The notes beneath the pieces were generated by a model that ran no database searches, was not told where the DNA came from, and was given only the letters and a program-made list of their open reading frames with translations. The translations under genes and the position numbers were made by a program. A stretch of 64,000 bases of DNA from Desulfolithobacter dissulfuricans (GTDB taxonomy: Bacteria > Desulfobacterota > Desulfobulbia > Desulfobulbales > Desulfobulbaceae), in contig NZ_AP024233.1 of the NCBI RefSeq assembly GCF_025998535.1, forward strand, positions 3,532,429-3,596,428, in the 5' to 3' direction. Positions 17,600-26,311 of the stretch are shown piece after piece (the first letter of the stretch is position 1; each line of letters begins with the position of its first letter).

Positions 17600-18385
17600 T
17601 CAGTGGGCGCCGCCCTTGCCCTTGAACAGCATGCCCATCAGGAGTCCGGCCGCAATGGCGATGCAGACCGCGATGATGCCGTACATCAGGGCGTGGTTGT
17701 AGGCCATGTTGGCGATCAGGGCCGGCATGCCGGTGAGCTCGATGGTCAGGGTCTCACCGGTCTGTCCACTGACCCTGCCGTCACGTACCGCGTAGCACTG
17801 GACCTGATACTGGCCCGGTTTCATCTTCGGCGGTATGGTCAGGGTGGTGGAGAAGTGGCGCTCGCCGGCAGGGGTGTCGGTGTACCTGACCGTACCGGCA
17901 TGGTCGTCATAGACCCCATATTTCTCCATCAGCTTGACATACTCGCCAAGGACAAAGGGTTTGTCCTCCGAGGCCGGTTCCAGGGTCACCTCCTGCTCCA
18001 GGGCCTGGTAGCCCAGCCCCAGTTCCGGTGACAGCAGTTCGCTGCCCCTGTTTTCCGGGACATAGAGCATGTACACCGCCGGGGTGTTGCCCAGGGTGAC
18101 ATCGGTTTTATTCATCCACAGAAAGCCGAAGACCTTGCCCTTTTCCTTGAGATGGACGTCTTCCCTCGGGCCCATGACCCGGATCACCACGTCGGCGTCA
18201 GCCGGTACCGTGCCGCTGGCCTCAAGGGTGGTGCCGTTGTAGAATGCCGGTATCCGGATCACACTGGTCGAGAGCTCCATCTGCACCTGGTCCGCTGCCA
18301 GCACCGTGGTGGCGGAGGCCAGCAGCAGCACCAGCGCAGCGACCAGGAGAGTCGGTTTCATATAGAACAGGTTCTTTTCTTCCAT
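17600..18385 (-). CDS. TIGR02186-type transmembrane protein (Alph_Pro_TM family)
   Basis: A 261-residue protein with an N-terminal signal or anchor (about residues 10-30, ending VLAAD), a long extracytoplasmic beta-rich region, and one C-terminal membrane helix (about 232-252) before KGKGGAH. The region FYNGTTLEASGTVPADADVVIRVMGP and the gene's place beside a TauE/SafE permease match the family first described in alpha-proteobacteria. AAGGAGG before the ATG overlaps the TauE C-terminal codons, and the start lies 2 bp after that stop, so the pair is coupled. It probably helps the permease move a sulfur compound, but the substrate is unknown. Confidence 0.85.
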   Translation of the reverse strand: MEEKNLFYMKPTLLVAALVLLLASATTVLAADQVQMELSTSVIRIPAFYNGTTLEASGTVPADADVVIRVMGPREDVHLKEKGKVFGFLWMNKTDVTLGNTPAVYMLYVPENRGSELLSPELGLGYQALEQEVTLEPASEDKPFVLGEYVKLMEKYGVYDDHAGTVRYTDTPAGERHFSTTLTIPPKMKPGQYQVQCYAVRDGRVSGQTGETLTIELTGMPALIANMAYNHALMYGIIAVCIAIAAGLLMGMLFKGKGGAH

Positions 18386-18387
18386 GA

Positions 18388-19320
18388 TTAATGTCCTCCT
18401 TTTAAGGCAACCATGATGGACGGGGTCATCAGCAACCCGGCCATCATCTTCACGCAGACGAGCAGTACCAGACTGGCCAGCAGGATTTTGAGCTGGTCGC
18501 CCTTGAGTACCTTGCTGATACCGGTGCCTATCTGGGCTCCGACCGTGGAGCCGAGCAGCAGCAGAACCGCGAGGACAAAGTCCACGGTATGGTTGCTGTA
18601 GGACTGCATGATAGTGACGTTGACACAGGTAAAGAGGATCTGGAAAAGGCTGGTTCCCACCACCACATGCATGGGCATCCGCAGCAGGTAGACCATCACC
18701 GGTACCATGATGAAACCGCCGCCCACGCCCATGATGGCTGCCAGGATGCCGACCATGATGCCGAATCCCAGGGGCAGGAGGACAGATATTTCGGCTCCTG
18801 ATTTCTCGAACCGGTACTGGAACGGCAGTTTTTTGAGAAAGCTGCCGCTGGAGGCCGGTTTTTCCTTCCCCGGTGTCCCGGCCGCGGCTTCCTTTCTGGC
18901 CCGGCGCAAGCCCTGCAGGCTTTCAACAAACATATAGCTGCCGACGCCGCCGAGCATGAGGACATAGGTGATGGCAATGAGAAAATCGGCGTTGCCCATG
19001 GCCCGCAGCAGCTTGATAATCTGGACTCCCAGGGTGCCTCCGGCAATACCGCCGATCAGGAGCATGAGGCCCATGGGGATATCCACGTTACCAAGCCGCA
19101 TATGGGCCAGGGTGCCCGAAGTGGAGGCGCCGACGATCTGGTTGGAGTCCGAGGCGGCCGCCACTGTCGGCGGAATACCAAACATCATCAGCAGCGGTGT
19201 CATCAAAAAGCCGCCGCCAACGCCAAAAATTCCCGACAGCAGGCCGACAAAGCCACCCAGGCCTAAAATGATCAGAATGTTCACACTGTTGCCGGCAATA
19301 GGTAAGTACATGTGTATCAT
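18388..19320 (-). CDS. TauE/SafE family permease, sigma-54 controlled
   Basis: A 310-residue membrane protein with the duplicated TauE/SafE signature: SGIFGVGGGFLMTPLLMM in the first half and AAIMGVGGGFIMVPVMVYL in the second. A charged cytoplasmic loop (RRARKEAAAGTPGKEK) separates the halves. The ATG at 19320 is chosen; a TTG at 19338 with GGAG context and an ATG at 19311 are alternatives. A near-perfect sigma-54 promoter lies about 240 bp upstream. It probably exports sulfite, a sulfonate or a related anion, together with the coupled TIGR02186-type protein. Confidence 0.88.
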   Translation of the reverse strand: MIHMYLPIAGNSVNILIILGLGGFVGLLSGIFGVGGGFLMTPLLMMFGIPPTVAAASDSNQIVGASTSGTLAHMRLGNVDIPMGLMLLIGGIAGGTLGVQIIKLLRAMGNADFLIAITYVLMLGGVGSYMFVESLQGLRRARKEAAAGTPGKEKPASSGSFLKKLPFQYRFEKSGAEISVLLPLGFGIMVGILAAIMGVGGGFIMVPVMVYLLRMPMHVVVGTSLFQILFTCVNVTIMQSYSNHTVDFVLAVLLLLGSTVGAQIGTGISKVLKGDQLKILLASLVLLVCVKMMAGLLMTPSIMVALKGGH

Positions 19321-19790
19321 GACAAATTGAATCTCCAATACATAAGTTTGATTTCACGTGAGCAATGTCCCCTTCCTGTGGAGCCAGAGAGGAGGCCATC
19401 GCGCTGACAACCTTGTTGCGTCGCCGGCTGACGCTACGTGAAGTGGTCTGTTTTCTCTGCTTCCATTTGCTTCCTCCTTGGGGTGATATGGATAATACGT
19501 AATGTGGTGACACAACCTGGGCTGCACACTTGATGCCGGTGGGCTCTGGATAAGGCAAATAGCAACCGTCGTGCCATGTGGTACAGGAGGGATGGAAAAG
19601 AAGGGAGATTTCCTTGAAGTTTAATAAAAACAGTAAATTGCGAGAAAAGAAATATTGGCTGGTAATTTGGAAAACAAGGGAGGATGGGGGAGAGGGGGAG
19701 TTCATGTTTCAGGTTGAAACATGAACGGATTTTTCACGTTATCTTATTGGTATTATGTTGTTTTATCAGGTGCTGAGCTTGAGAGGTGTT
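19321..19790 (-). other. Regulatory leader between the TauE gene and the sigma-54 regulator gene
   Basis: A 470 bp AT-richer gap without a convincing gene. It contains the sigma-54 promoter at 19562-19576 reading toward the TauE gene, and so a leader of about 230 bases. Close to the regulator end, GTTTCAGGTTGAAAC and neighbours (19702-19725) form a short inverted repeat, a possible enhancer site for the regulator. Confidence 0.5.
19562..19576 (-). promoter_or_regulatory. Sigma-54 promoter (-24/-12)
   Basis: On the minus strand the sequence is TGGCACGACGGTTGC followed by T, an exact fit to the consensus TGGCAC-N5-TTGC(A/T). It reads toward the TauE/TIGR02186 genes, and the gene just upstream encodes a sigma-54 activator, which supports it being real. 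Confidence 0.85.
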
Positions 19791-21164
19791 TCAATGTGAA
19801 CTGTCCTGGTCCGCGTTGGCGCCGGAGGCCAACCCATATTTTTTCATCCTCCGCCACAGGGTGGTGCGGGACATCTTGAGTATCTTGCTGGCCGCTTTCA
19901 TGTTGTAGCCGGTTTTTTTGAGCACTTTCCTGATATAGCGCTTTTCCATCTCGTCCAGGGGGAGCATCTCCTGGACCAGGATATCGTCCCAGGCCAGTTC
20001 CAGCAGATGGGGTGGCAGGTCCCTGGCCGTCAGCTTGTCCGATTCGGTCAGGGCCACCGCATGCTGGATGATGTTTTCCAGTTCACGGATGTTGCCGGGA
20101 AAATGATACTGCATCAGCAGGTTCAGGGCCTCCGGGGTGATACCCTTGATTTTCTTTTCAAAGGCCCGGTTGGATTTTTCGATGAAATGCTGCACCAGCA
20201 GGGGGATATCCTCGCGTCGTTCCACCAGGCGGGGCAGGTGGATGGAGACCACGTTGAGGCGATAGTAGAGATCTTCCCGGAAAAGGCCTTCGCGGATCTG
20301 TTCCTGCAGGTCGCGGTTGGTGGCGGCGATGATCCGGATATTGAGATCAATGGGCCTGGTGCCGCCTACCCGCAGGACCTGGCGTTCCTGGAGGACATGG
20401 AGCAGTTTGACCTGCATGGACAGGGACATTTCACCGATTTCGTCCAGGAGTACCGTGCCGCCGGCGGCCGATTCAAAGAGGCCGACCTTGGTCGACACCG
20501 CGCCGGTGAACGAGCCCTTTTCATGGCCGAACAGTTCGCTGCAGATGAGTTCCTCGGTGAACCCGCCGCAGTTGAAATAGACAAAGGGATGTTTTTTTCT
20601 CGGTCCCAGTTCGTGGATGGCCCGGGCGGTGAGCTGCTTGCCGGTGCCGGTCTCGGCTTCCAGCAGGACATTGCAGTTGACCTGGGCCACCTTGCGGATG
20701 GTCTCGAAGATGGCTCGCATGGACTTGGAGTTGCCGATGAAACCCGGGATCAGACAGTGCTGGTCCATCGAACCGCGCAGGGTCCTGTTTTCCTGCCGCA
20801 GCCGGACCTTTTCCGCCGCCCGCTCGGCCATCAGGCAGATGTCATGCTTGCGGCACGGCTTGGTCAGGTAATAAAAGGCGCCTTCCTTGGTGGCCTCCAC
20901 CGCATTTTCGATGCTGCCATGGCCGGTGACGATGATAGCCTCGGTTTCCGGGCTGGTGAGCCGCAGCTGGTGCAGCACGTCCATGCCGCTGATCCCCGGG
21001 AGCTGCATGTCGATGAAGACGATATCAAAGGGATTCTCCTGCATCCGGGCGAGAAAGGGTTCACCGGCGTTGAACACTTCCACCTCGAAACCGGCCTGCT
21101 CGAGAAACCGTTTGATCATGCGCCGGGCCGTGGCCTCGTCATCGATGACAGCAATACGAATCAT
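19791..21164 (-). CDS. Sigma-54-dependent response regulator (NtrC/AtoC type)
   Basis: A 457-residue regulator with three domains. The receiver (residues 1-120) has the phospho-aspartate in DIVFIDMQLPG near residue 52 and the lysine in YLTKP. The AAA+ domain (about 142-375) has a Walker A variant ETGTGKQ, the sigma-54 contact loop GSFTGA, and the Walker B segment GGTVLLDEIGEM. The C-terminal Fis-type helix-turn-helix reads YNMKAASKILKMSRTTLWRRMKKYGL. Its start overlaps the sensor kinase stop by 4 bp. It most likely activates the sigma-54 promoter at 19562-19576. Confidence 0.95.
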   Translation of the reverse strand: MIRIAVIDDEATARRMIKRFLEQAGFEVEVFNAGEPFLARMQENPFDIVFIDMQLPGISGMDVLHQLRLTSPETEAIIVTGHGSIENAVEATKEGAFYYLTKPCRKHDICLMAERAAEKVRLRQENRTLRGSMDQHCLIPGFIGNSKSMRAIFETIRKVAQVNCNVLLEAETGTGKQLTARAIHELGPRKKHPFVYFNCGGFTEELICSELFGHEKGSFTGAVSTKVGLFESAAGGTVLLDEIGEMSLSMQVKLLHVLQERQVLRVGGTRPIDLNIRIIAATNRDLQEQIREGLFREDLYYRLNVVSIHLPRLVERREDIPLLVQHFIEKSNRAFEKKIKGITPEALNLLMQYHFPGNIRELENIIQHAVALTESDKLTARDLPPHLLELAWDDILVQEMLPLDEMEKRYIRKVLKKTGYNMKAASKILKMSRTTLWRRMKKYGLASGANADQDSSH

Positions 21165-22615
21165 GCTTTGTTGTCCTGTTCTTCCCTGTAACAGGGCAGG
21201 TAGACTGAAAAAGTGGTGCCCTTGCCCTGCTTGCTGGAGACCTCGATATAGCCGCCATGCCGTTTGACAATGCCATAGACAATGGCCAGTCCCAGCCCGG
21301 TACCCTTGCCGGCCTCCTTGGTGGTGAAGAAGGGGTCGAAAATCTGGTCGATGGCCTCCGGCGGGATGCCGGGTCCGGTGTCTGTCACGTCCACCCGGAT
21401 CATGTCGTTATCCGCCCGCCTGGCCCGCAGGGTGATGGAGCCGTTTTCGTCCATGGCCTGTTCGGCGTTGATCAGCAGGTTGAGGAAGACCTGCTGCAGC
21501 TTGTTGATGTCGCCCTTGATCCGGGGCAGCATGTCCTCGATGTCCTTGGTCAGGGTGATGTTGTGGATGCGCAGTTCGTTGTCGATGAGATCAACGGTCT
21601 TGTGGAGCACATAATCCAGGTGGAGGGGCTGCATCTCCGGCGGCTGGACCCGGGAGAAGTCGAGCAGGTTCTTGACGATCTTGCTGGCCCGCTCGGTCTG
21701 GGCCATGATGTCCTCCAGGATCTCCATCTGCTCTTCCCTGTCCAGGGCGTCATACTCTTCCAGCAGGGTATCCGTTGACAGGGAGATGTTGTTGAGCGGG
21801 TTGTTGAGCTCATGGGCGATACCCGAGGAAAAGGTCCCGATGGAGGCCAGCTTCTTGGACTGGAGCAACTCCTCCTGCTTTTCCTCCAGAGCCACGGCCA
21901 TCCTGTTGAAGCCTTCGATCAGCTCGGAGATCTCATCCCTTTCGTCCTGAACTTCCTTGATGGGGGTGAAGTTGCCCTTCTGCAACTCGGCCGTGGCCTT
22001 CTGGACAGAGGAGAGACGGTTGAGGACGTTTCTGGTCTGAAAATACATGGTCAGAACACTGCCCAGCACCAGGGCGGCCGGGACAAAGGTGTACCAGAAC
22101 AGCAGTTCCCGCAACCCCCGGGAGAGGTTCTCCCGCTTGATGCCGACCAGCTCCGAGGCGGTGTCGGCCAGGGCCTTGCCGTGCATGCGCAGGACTTCGC
22201 TTTCGCTTTTGGCCAGCACCATGCTCTTGTCCTCTTCCTTGGGCCAGTGCTTGAATATCTTTTCATAGTCCAGATAATGCTGCCGGAACTGCCTGTACCT
22301 CTCCATGCCGATCAGCTTCGTAATCTTCGGTCCCAGCACGGCGATGTTTTCTTCTATCTTGTCCAGGTAGAGGCCGGCATTTTCCACGTTGTCGCTGCCC
22401 ACCCCCAGCAGGATATCCTTTTCATAGCGGCGCAGTTCCAGGATGTCGCGCAGCAGGTCGTCGAACTGCTCCATGGTGATCAGCTTGTTCTCCAGGGAGA
22501 CAATCTGGAACGAGTAGAGGGAGATCAGCATGAGAATGAAGGTAAAGGCAAGATAGTTGAGCAGGATCAACCGCTGTCGTATGGTGCATTTGCTGATCAG
22601 GCATCGAAGTTTCAT
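21161..22615 (-). CDS. Membrane sensor histidine kinase
   Basis: A 484-residue kinase: membrane helix near residues 17-40, periplasmic helical sensor of about 140 residues, second membrane helix near 175-195, HAMP-like linker, then the HisKA domain with the phospho-histidine in [14 protein letters not shown] near residue 270. The ATPase domain has the N box ([14 protein letters not shown]), [27 protein letters not shown]. It ends overlapping the sigma-54 regulator, its evident partner. The signal is unknown; the helical sensor is of the four-helix type and could sense redox or small-molecule stress. Confidence 0.94.
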   Translation of the reverse strand: MKLRCLISKCTIRQRLILLNYLAFTFILMLISLYSFQIVSLENKLITMEQFDDLLRDILELRRYEKDILLGVGSDNVENAGLYLDKIEENIAVLGPKITKLIGMERYRQFRQHYLDYEKIFKHWPKEEDKSMVLAKSESEVLRMHGKALADTASELVGIKRENLSRGLRELLFWYTFVPAALVLGSVLTMYFQTRNVLNRLSSVQKATAELQKGNFTPIKEVQDERDEISELIEGFNRMAVALEEKQEELLQSKKLASIGTFSSGIAHELNNPLNNISLSTDTLLEEYDALDREEQMEILEDIMAQTERASKIVKNLLDFSRVQPPEMQPLHLDYVLHKTVDLIDNELRIHNITLTKDIEDMLPRIKGDINKLQQVFLNLLINAEQAMDENGSITLRARRADNDMIRVDVTDTGPGIPPEAIDQIFDPFFTTKEAGKGTGLGLAIVYGIVKRHGGYIEVSSKQGKGTTFSVYLPCYREEQDNKA

Positions 22616-22863
22616 CGGAATACTCCTGGTTAAGCCCCTGCCGGGGATTTATGGCCGGTACATGAAGGATGGACAGAAGGTCCTGCCGCCACGGACATGG
22701 TCCCTGCGCCCGTGGCCCGCTCCGCCTGCAGGAAAGACATAGTAGCACAGAGTGGAGGCCAGGGCAAATCACCCTCATGCAGGAACCCGGCGATGCGGTC
22801 CCTCGCAGGAATATCATTGTCAGGCGCCGTCCCTCACAAATCGCTGTCAGGGCGTCGGGGCAC

Positions 22864-22912
22864 AAAAAAAAAGCAGTGGTACCGCCAGAAGCGATCGCAC
22901 CGCTTTTTTCTT
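22864..22912. terminator. Bidirectional terminator-like hairpin
   Basis: A run of nine A, then AGCAGTGG, and later CACCGCT with a run of six T. The arms pair with one mismatch. Read on either strand it ends in a T run. Confidence 0.45.
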
Positions 22913-22981
22913 AACCCGCCGAACAACAACCACTCAAGATACGCGTCTGCAGGCCACAGGTAATAAACCTCGTGCTTGCGG

Positions 22982-23132
22982 CATCACGCAGGTGACCGGG
23001 CAAGCGGTACCAGGGGGAAACGTTCATCGCAGGAGCGGAGGAACGAGAATGTTCGGGCTGTTTTTATTGCTGCCAGGCTCCGTGGCGCCAGGCGTTGCTA
23101 TCTTCTCATCAAGCTGAGATTCGGTGACAACC
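22982..23132 (+). repeat. Partial dispersed repeat related to 51303-51700
   Basis: From CATCACGCAGGTGACCGG to AGCTGAGATTCGGTGACAACC this segment closely follows the end half of the element at 51303-51700, including the shared block CGCAGGAGCGGAGGAACGAG and TTTTTATTGCTGCC. The left GATTACC end is not recognisable, so the copy is partial or decayed. Confidence 0.75.
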
Positions 23133-23241
23133 AGAAACCGGGGAGGACGTGATCCAGGATTTTATTGTGGACTGGTCGTAATCCCCTCTGATCGGGGCAT
23201 TGTCCAGAACATAAGGAAAAATAAATCTGATCCCTTTTTCT

Positions 23242-23775
23242 CTATTCTTTTGCAAAATACTTCACTCCTCGAATACCTTTGAAATCTGAATCCATCGTCC
23301 AGAGGGTCGCCTCATACTTTCTGGCTGTTGCCAGAATAATGCTGTCCGCCATCGGCAGGTTATGAGTCATGCCAAGTTTTGAAGCAGTCATAGCGAGTGA
23401 AGTAGTAAGATCAATGACATTGCCTTTCTGCATTGCGGCGACAGCCAGCAGGGCTTCATTTTCTGTAGATTCACGCAATACAACCTTGAAAACCCCATAA
23501 ATTGATATTGTCGGAACGACCAGGGTGGAGGGTACGCAGAAGAACCTCTTTATACTCAGATCTTGCTTGATCCATTTGAAAAACAGCTCGACCTGCCATC
23601 GACTGCGATACAATACTTTTCGTCCCAATTCAAAGCAGAAGTTGATGGAGCAGGTGCGCGAGGTATGGTAACTCGTCACAGGCCCCCATCTTCGAAGTCT
23701 CCGCTTATCTGATCGGTCGCGTCTGCCCGCATAGGGGGCTATAGCGGACAGCCACGACTGCACAAATCTTGGCAC
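23242..23775 (-). pseudogene. Chimera of an IS4-type transposase end and a VapC (PIN) toxin end
   Basis: The 177-residue frame is two gene parts fused in frame. Residues about 50-79 (LYRSRWQVELFFKWIKQDL, then SIKRFF) are the conserved C-terminal part of an IS4-family transposase. From about residue 83 (TLVVPTISIYGVFKVVLRE ... LPMADSIILATARKYEATLWTMDSDF) it matches the last two thirds of a PIN-domain VapC ribonuclease, with the third and fourth acidic residues kept but the N-terminal acidic residue missing. No antitoxin gene is visible. The most likely history is transposon insertion or deletion into vapC. Neither enzyme should be active. Confidence 0.8.
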
Positions 23776-24054
23776 CTGAGACGAGTTACATTTTTTCCCT
23801 GGAAATATCGGCCTGGTGCGTACCCTGTGATCAGTAACGAGAGATCAGGCCGACGAAGATAGCTGTTCATGTTCAGGGCGGGTATTGCGGGGTTGCTTTT
23901 TTTCTCTTTTGCCATGATACTTTCAAGTAAATTAGATTTGAGGCTCCGTTGCAAGGCTATCGTCTTGATTTAGCAGGTCTTTTTCTTCTGTTTATTCCGG
24001 TTTGGGAGAGGTCGGCTCCAAAATGATTGGGGCCCAAAGGTTTGAGGGGAATCT

Positions 24055-25419
24055 GTGGCATCTGGAAAAGAGCAGCTGGTGTTTATCTGCGGGCAGTGCG
24101 GGTACGAGAGCCGCAAATGGCTGGGGCGCTGTCCTGACTGCGGGGAGTGGGGGTCGCTTGCCGAGGAGCGGCGGCCGGGCAAGGTCCGGAAGACACAGCG
24201 GAGCCAGGCATCCGTGCAGCCTCTCACCGAGGCCGTGCCCGGCGAGCAGGGGCGGCTGGTGACCGGGATCGGCGAGCTGGACCGGGTTCTGGGCGGCGGG
24301 ATCGTCCCCGGTTCTCTGGTGCTCATCGGTGGTGATCCGGGTATCGGCAAGTCGACGCTTATCCTGCAGCTCCTGTCCGCCCTGGCCCGGGTGGGGAGGG
24401 TGCTGTACGTGACCGGCGAGGAATCGGCCCGCCAGATCCGCATGCGGGCCGACCGGCTGCGTATATGCGACGAGACCATTTTGCTGGCCACGGAAAACTG
24501 CGTCGAATCGATCACCGACATGGCCCGGGACACCAGGCCTCTGCTGCTGGCGGTGGATTCCATCCAGACCATGTACTCCGAGGAGGTGGGGTCGGCCCCG
24601 GGCTCGGTGACCCAGGTGCGCGAATCCACGGCCCGGCTGCTCACCCTGGCCAAGTCTTCCGGCCTGCCGGTGATCCTCATTGGCCACGTGACCAAGGACG
24701 GATCGCTTGCCGGCCCCCGAGTGCTCGAGCACATGGTGGACACGGTGCTCTATTTCGAGGGGGACCGGGGCCAGGTGTTCCGGATTCTGCGCACGGTCAA
24801 GAACCGGTTCGGGTCCACCAACGAGATCGGGGTGTTCGAGATGAAGGAGAGCGGCCTGGCCGAAGTGGACAATCCCTCGGCCCTGTTCCTGGCCGAGCGG
24901 CCGGTGAATGTGCCCGGATCGGTGGTACTGCCGTCGGTGGAAGGCACCCGGCCCATCCTGGTGGAGGTCCAGGCGCTGGTCAGTCCGTCCAGCCTGGGTA
25001 CGGCCCGGCGGACAGCCATCGGCGCCGATCCCCAGCGCCTCGCCCTGCTGACGGCGGTGCTGGAAAAGAAAATAGGCGTCACCCTGTTTGACCATGACAT
25101 CTTTCTGAACATTGCCGGCGGGATCCGCATCGACGAGCCGGCCCTGGATCTCGGCATGGTGGTGGCCCTGCTGTCCAGTTTCTATGAAAAGACCATTGAC
25201 CCGGCCACCGTGGTCTGTGGCGAGGTGGGGCTGGCCGGAGAGATCCGGGCCGTGGGTCAGATGGACCTCCGGCTGCGCGAGGCCGAGCGGCTGGGCTTCA
25301 AGACCTTTCTCCTGCCCGCCTCCTCCACCCGTCAACTGGAGGGCAAGGTGGTGGATGGTATCGATCTGGTCGGGGTGCGAACCGTCCAGGATATTGTCAG
25401 CGAGCTGTTCACCGGGTAG
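24055..25419 (+). CDS. radA: DNA repair protein RadA
   Basis: RadA is a RecA-like ATPase that drives branch migration during recombination repair. The 454-residue product starts with a C4 zinc finger (FICGQCGY ... GRCPDCGEWG). It then has Walker A GGDPGIGKSTL near residue 95, the RadA-specific KNRFGS motif near residue 250 and a C-terminal Lon-protease-like domain. The GTG at 24055 has GAGGGG about 8 bp upstream. Family length is normal. A membrane protein gene follows after 98 bp. Confidence 0.95.
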   Translation: MASGKEQLVFICGQCGYESRKWLGRCPDCGEWGSLAEERRPGKVRKTQRSQASVQPLTEAVPGEQGRLVTGIGELDRVLGGGIVPGSLVLIGGDPGIGKSTLILQLLSALARVGRVLYVTGEESARQIRMRADRLRICDETILLATENCVESITDMARDTRPLLLAVDSIQTMYSEEVGSAPGSVTQVRESTARLLTLAKSSGLPVILIGHVTKDGSLAGPRVLEHMVDTVLYFEGDRGQVFRILRTVKNRFGSTNEIGVFEMKESGLAEVDNPSALFLAERPVNVPGSVVLPSVEGTRPILVEVQALVSPSSLGTARRTAIGADPQRLALLTAVLEKKIGVTLFDHDIFLNIAGGIRIDEPALDLGMVVALLSSFYEKTIDPATVVCGEVGLAGEIRAVGQMDLRLREAERLGFKTFLLPASSTRQLEGKVVDGIDLVGVRTVQDIVSELFTG

Positions 25420-25517
25420 AGAAGAGAAGAATGCGTTGCGGGTCCAGCCACCTCTTTCTTGTTGCCCGTCCACCCCTGATCCGATACAGTTGCAAAAATT
25501 CTTATTTGAGGAGATCA

Positions 25518-26105
25518 ATGGATTTCGGCTATCACATGGAGCGGGCCTGGCAGGTGTTTGCCCGCTTTCTCCCCTCGGTGCTGCTCCTGACCCTGGCGCT
25601 CATCGGGATGAGCATGATCACCCTTGGTATCATGGCCCCGGTATGCACGGCCGGGTACATGCAGTCGCTGCTGCTGGCCCTGCGCGAGGACCGCAGGCCC
25701 GAGGTCCGGGATCTTTTTTCCCAGATGCGTCTCTTCTTTCCCCTGCTCGGGTTCGGTATTCTGGTGACCCTGGTCCTTCTGACCAGTTTTGCCCTGCTGG
25801 TTCTGCTCGGTCTGCTGGCCATGGTGGCGGTGAGTTTTGCCTGTCTTTACCTGGTCCCCCTGATGACCGACCGGAACATGGGGCTTTTCGAGGCCCTGGC
25901 CGAATCCTGGCGCATGGCGGTGCAGAAGCCGCTGGCCGAGCAGTTTGCCGTGGTGGCTGTCTACGTGGTTCTGACCTCCATCGGCAACTCCACCGGCCTG
26001 GGCGCGCTTTTTACCCAGCCCTTTGCCACCCTGTTTGTCCTGTCCGTGTACGAGGTCAAGCGGCGGCGTCTACTGCCGGAGCCGCCCCCACCTCCGATCC
26101 CCTGA
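25518..26105 (+). CDS. Conserved membrane protein of unknown function
   Basis: A 195-residue protein starting MDFGYHMERAWQVFARFLPS, with hydrophobic segments near residues 16-40, 75-115 and 150-180 and a proline-rich tail (PEPPPPPIP). The pattern resembles the DUF975/YciC-like membrane proteins, including MGLFEALAESWR before the last membrane pair. GAGGAG lies just before the ATG at 25518; the longer frame from 25431 would overlap unlike sequence. Function not known. Confidence 0.7.
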   Translation: MDFGYHMERAWQVFARFLPSVLLLTLALIGMSMITLGIMAPVCTAGYMQSLLLALREDRRPEVRDLFSQMRLFFPLLGFGILVTLVLLTSFALLVLLGLLAMVAVSFACLYLVPLMTDRNMGLFEALAESWRMAVQKPLAEQFAVVAVYVVLTSIGNSTGLGALFTQPFATLFVLSVYEVKRRRLLPEPPPPPIP

Positions 26106-26117
26106 ATATTTTTTTAT

Positions 26118-26285
26118 GATTACCACTGAAATTCAGCCACCGATGGATGAAGGTGTCGGCCTCACTTGTTGCACGGGTGTCTGTGGCCTGGATGGCCACA
26201 GTCAAGCCCCCAGGGACGGGTTTATGGCGTCCCGTGAAACAAGTGAGACCGACACCGATTTCAATGCTGAAGATTGATGGTAATC
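26118..26285 (+). mobile_element. 168 bp hairpin (MITE-like) element
   Basis: The element begins GATTACCACTGAAATTCAGC and ends with the imperfect complement GCTGAAGATTGATGGTAATC. Inside, TGTCGGCCTCACTTGTTGCACGGG is matched by CCCGTGAAACAAGTGAGACCGACA, and the centre has TGTGGCC/GGCCACA, so almost the whole element folds into one long hairpin. It has no gene. Related sequence lies at 11964-12008, 22982-23132 and 51303-51700. Confidence 0.85.
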
Positions 26286-26311
26286 AGATACGTTTTTGAA
26301 CTGGTACCACT

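Larger units (their letters stand above)
22616..23241. other. Gap with repeat sequence and no convincing gene
   Basis: Upstream of the sensor kinase. It includes a terminator-like hairpin (22864-22912) and a partial dispersed repeat (22982-23132). Short frames such as 22752-23117 overlap the repeats and show no domain. Confidence 0.5.
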
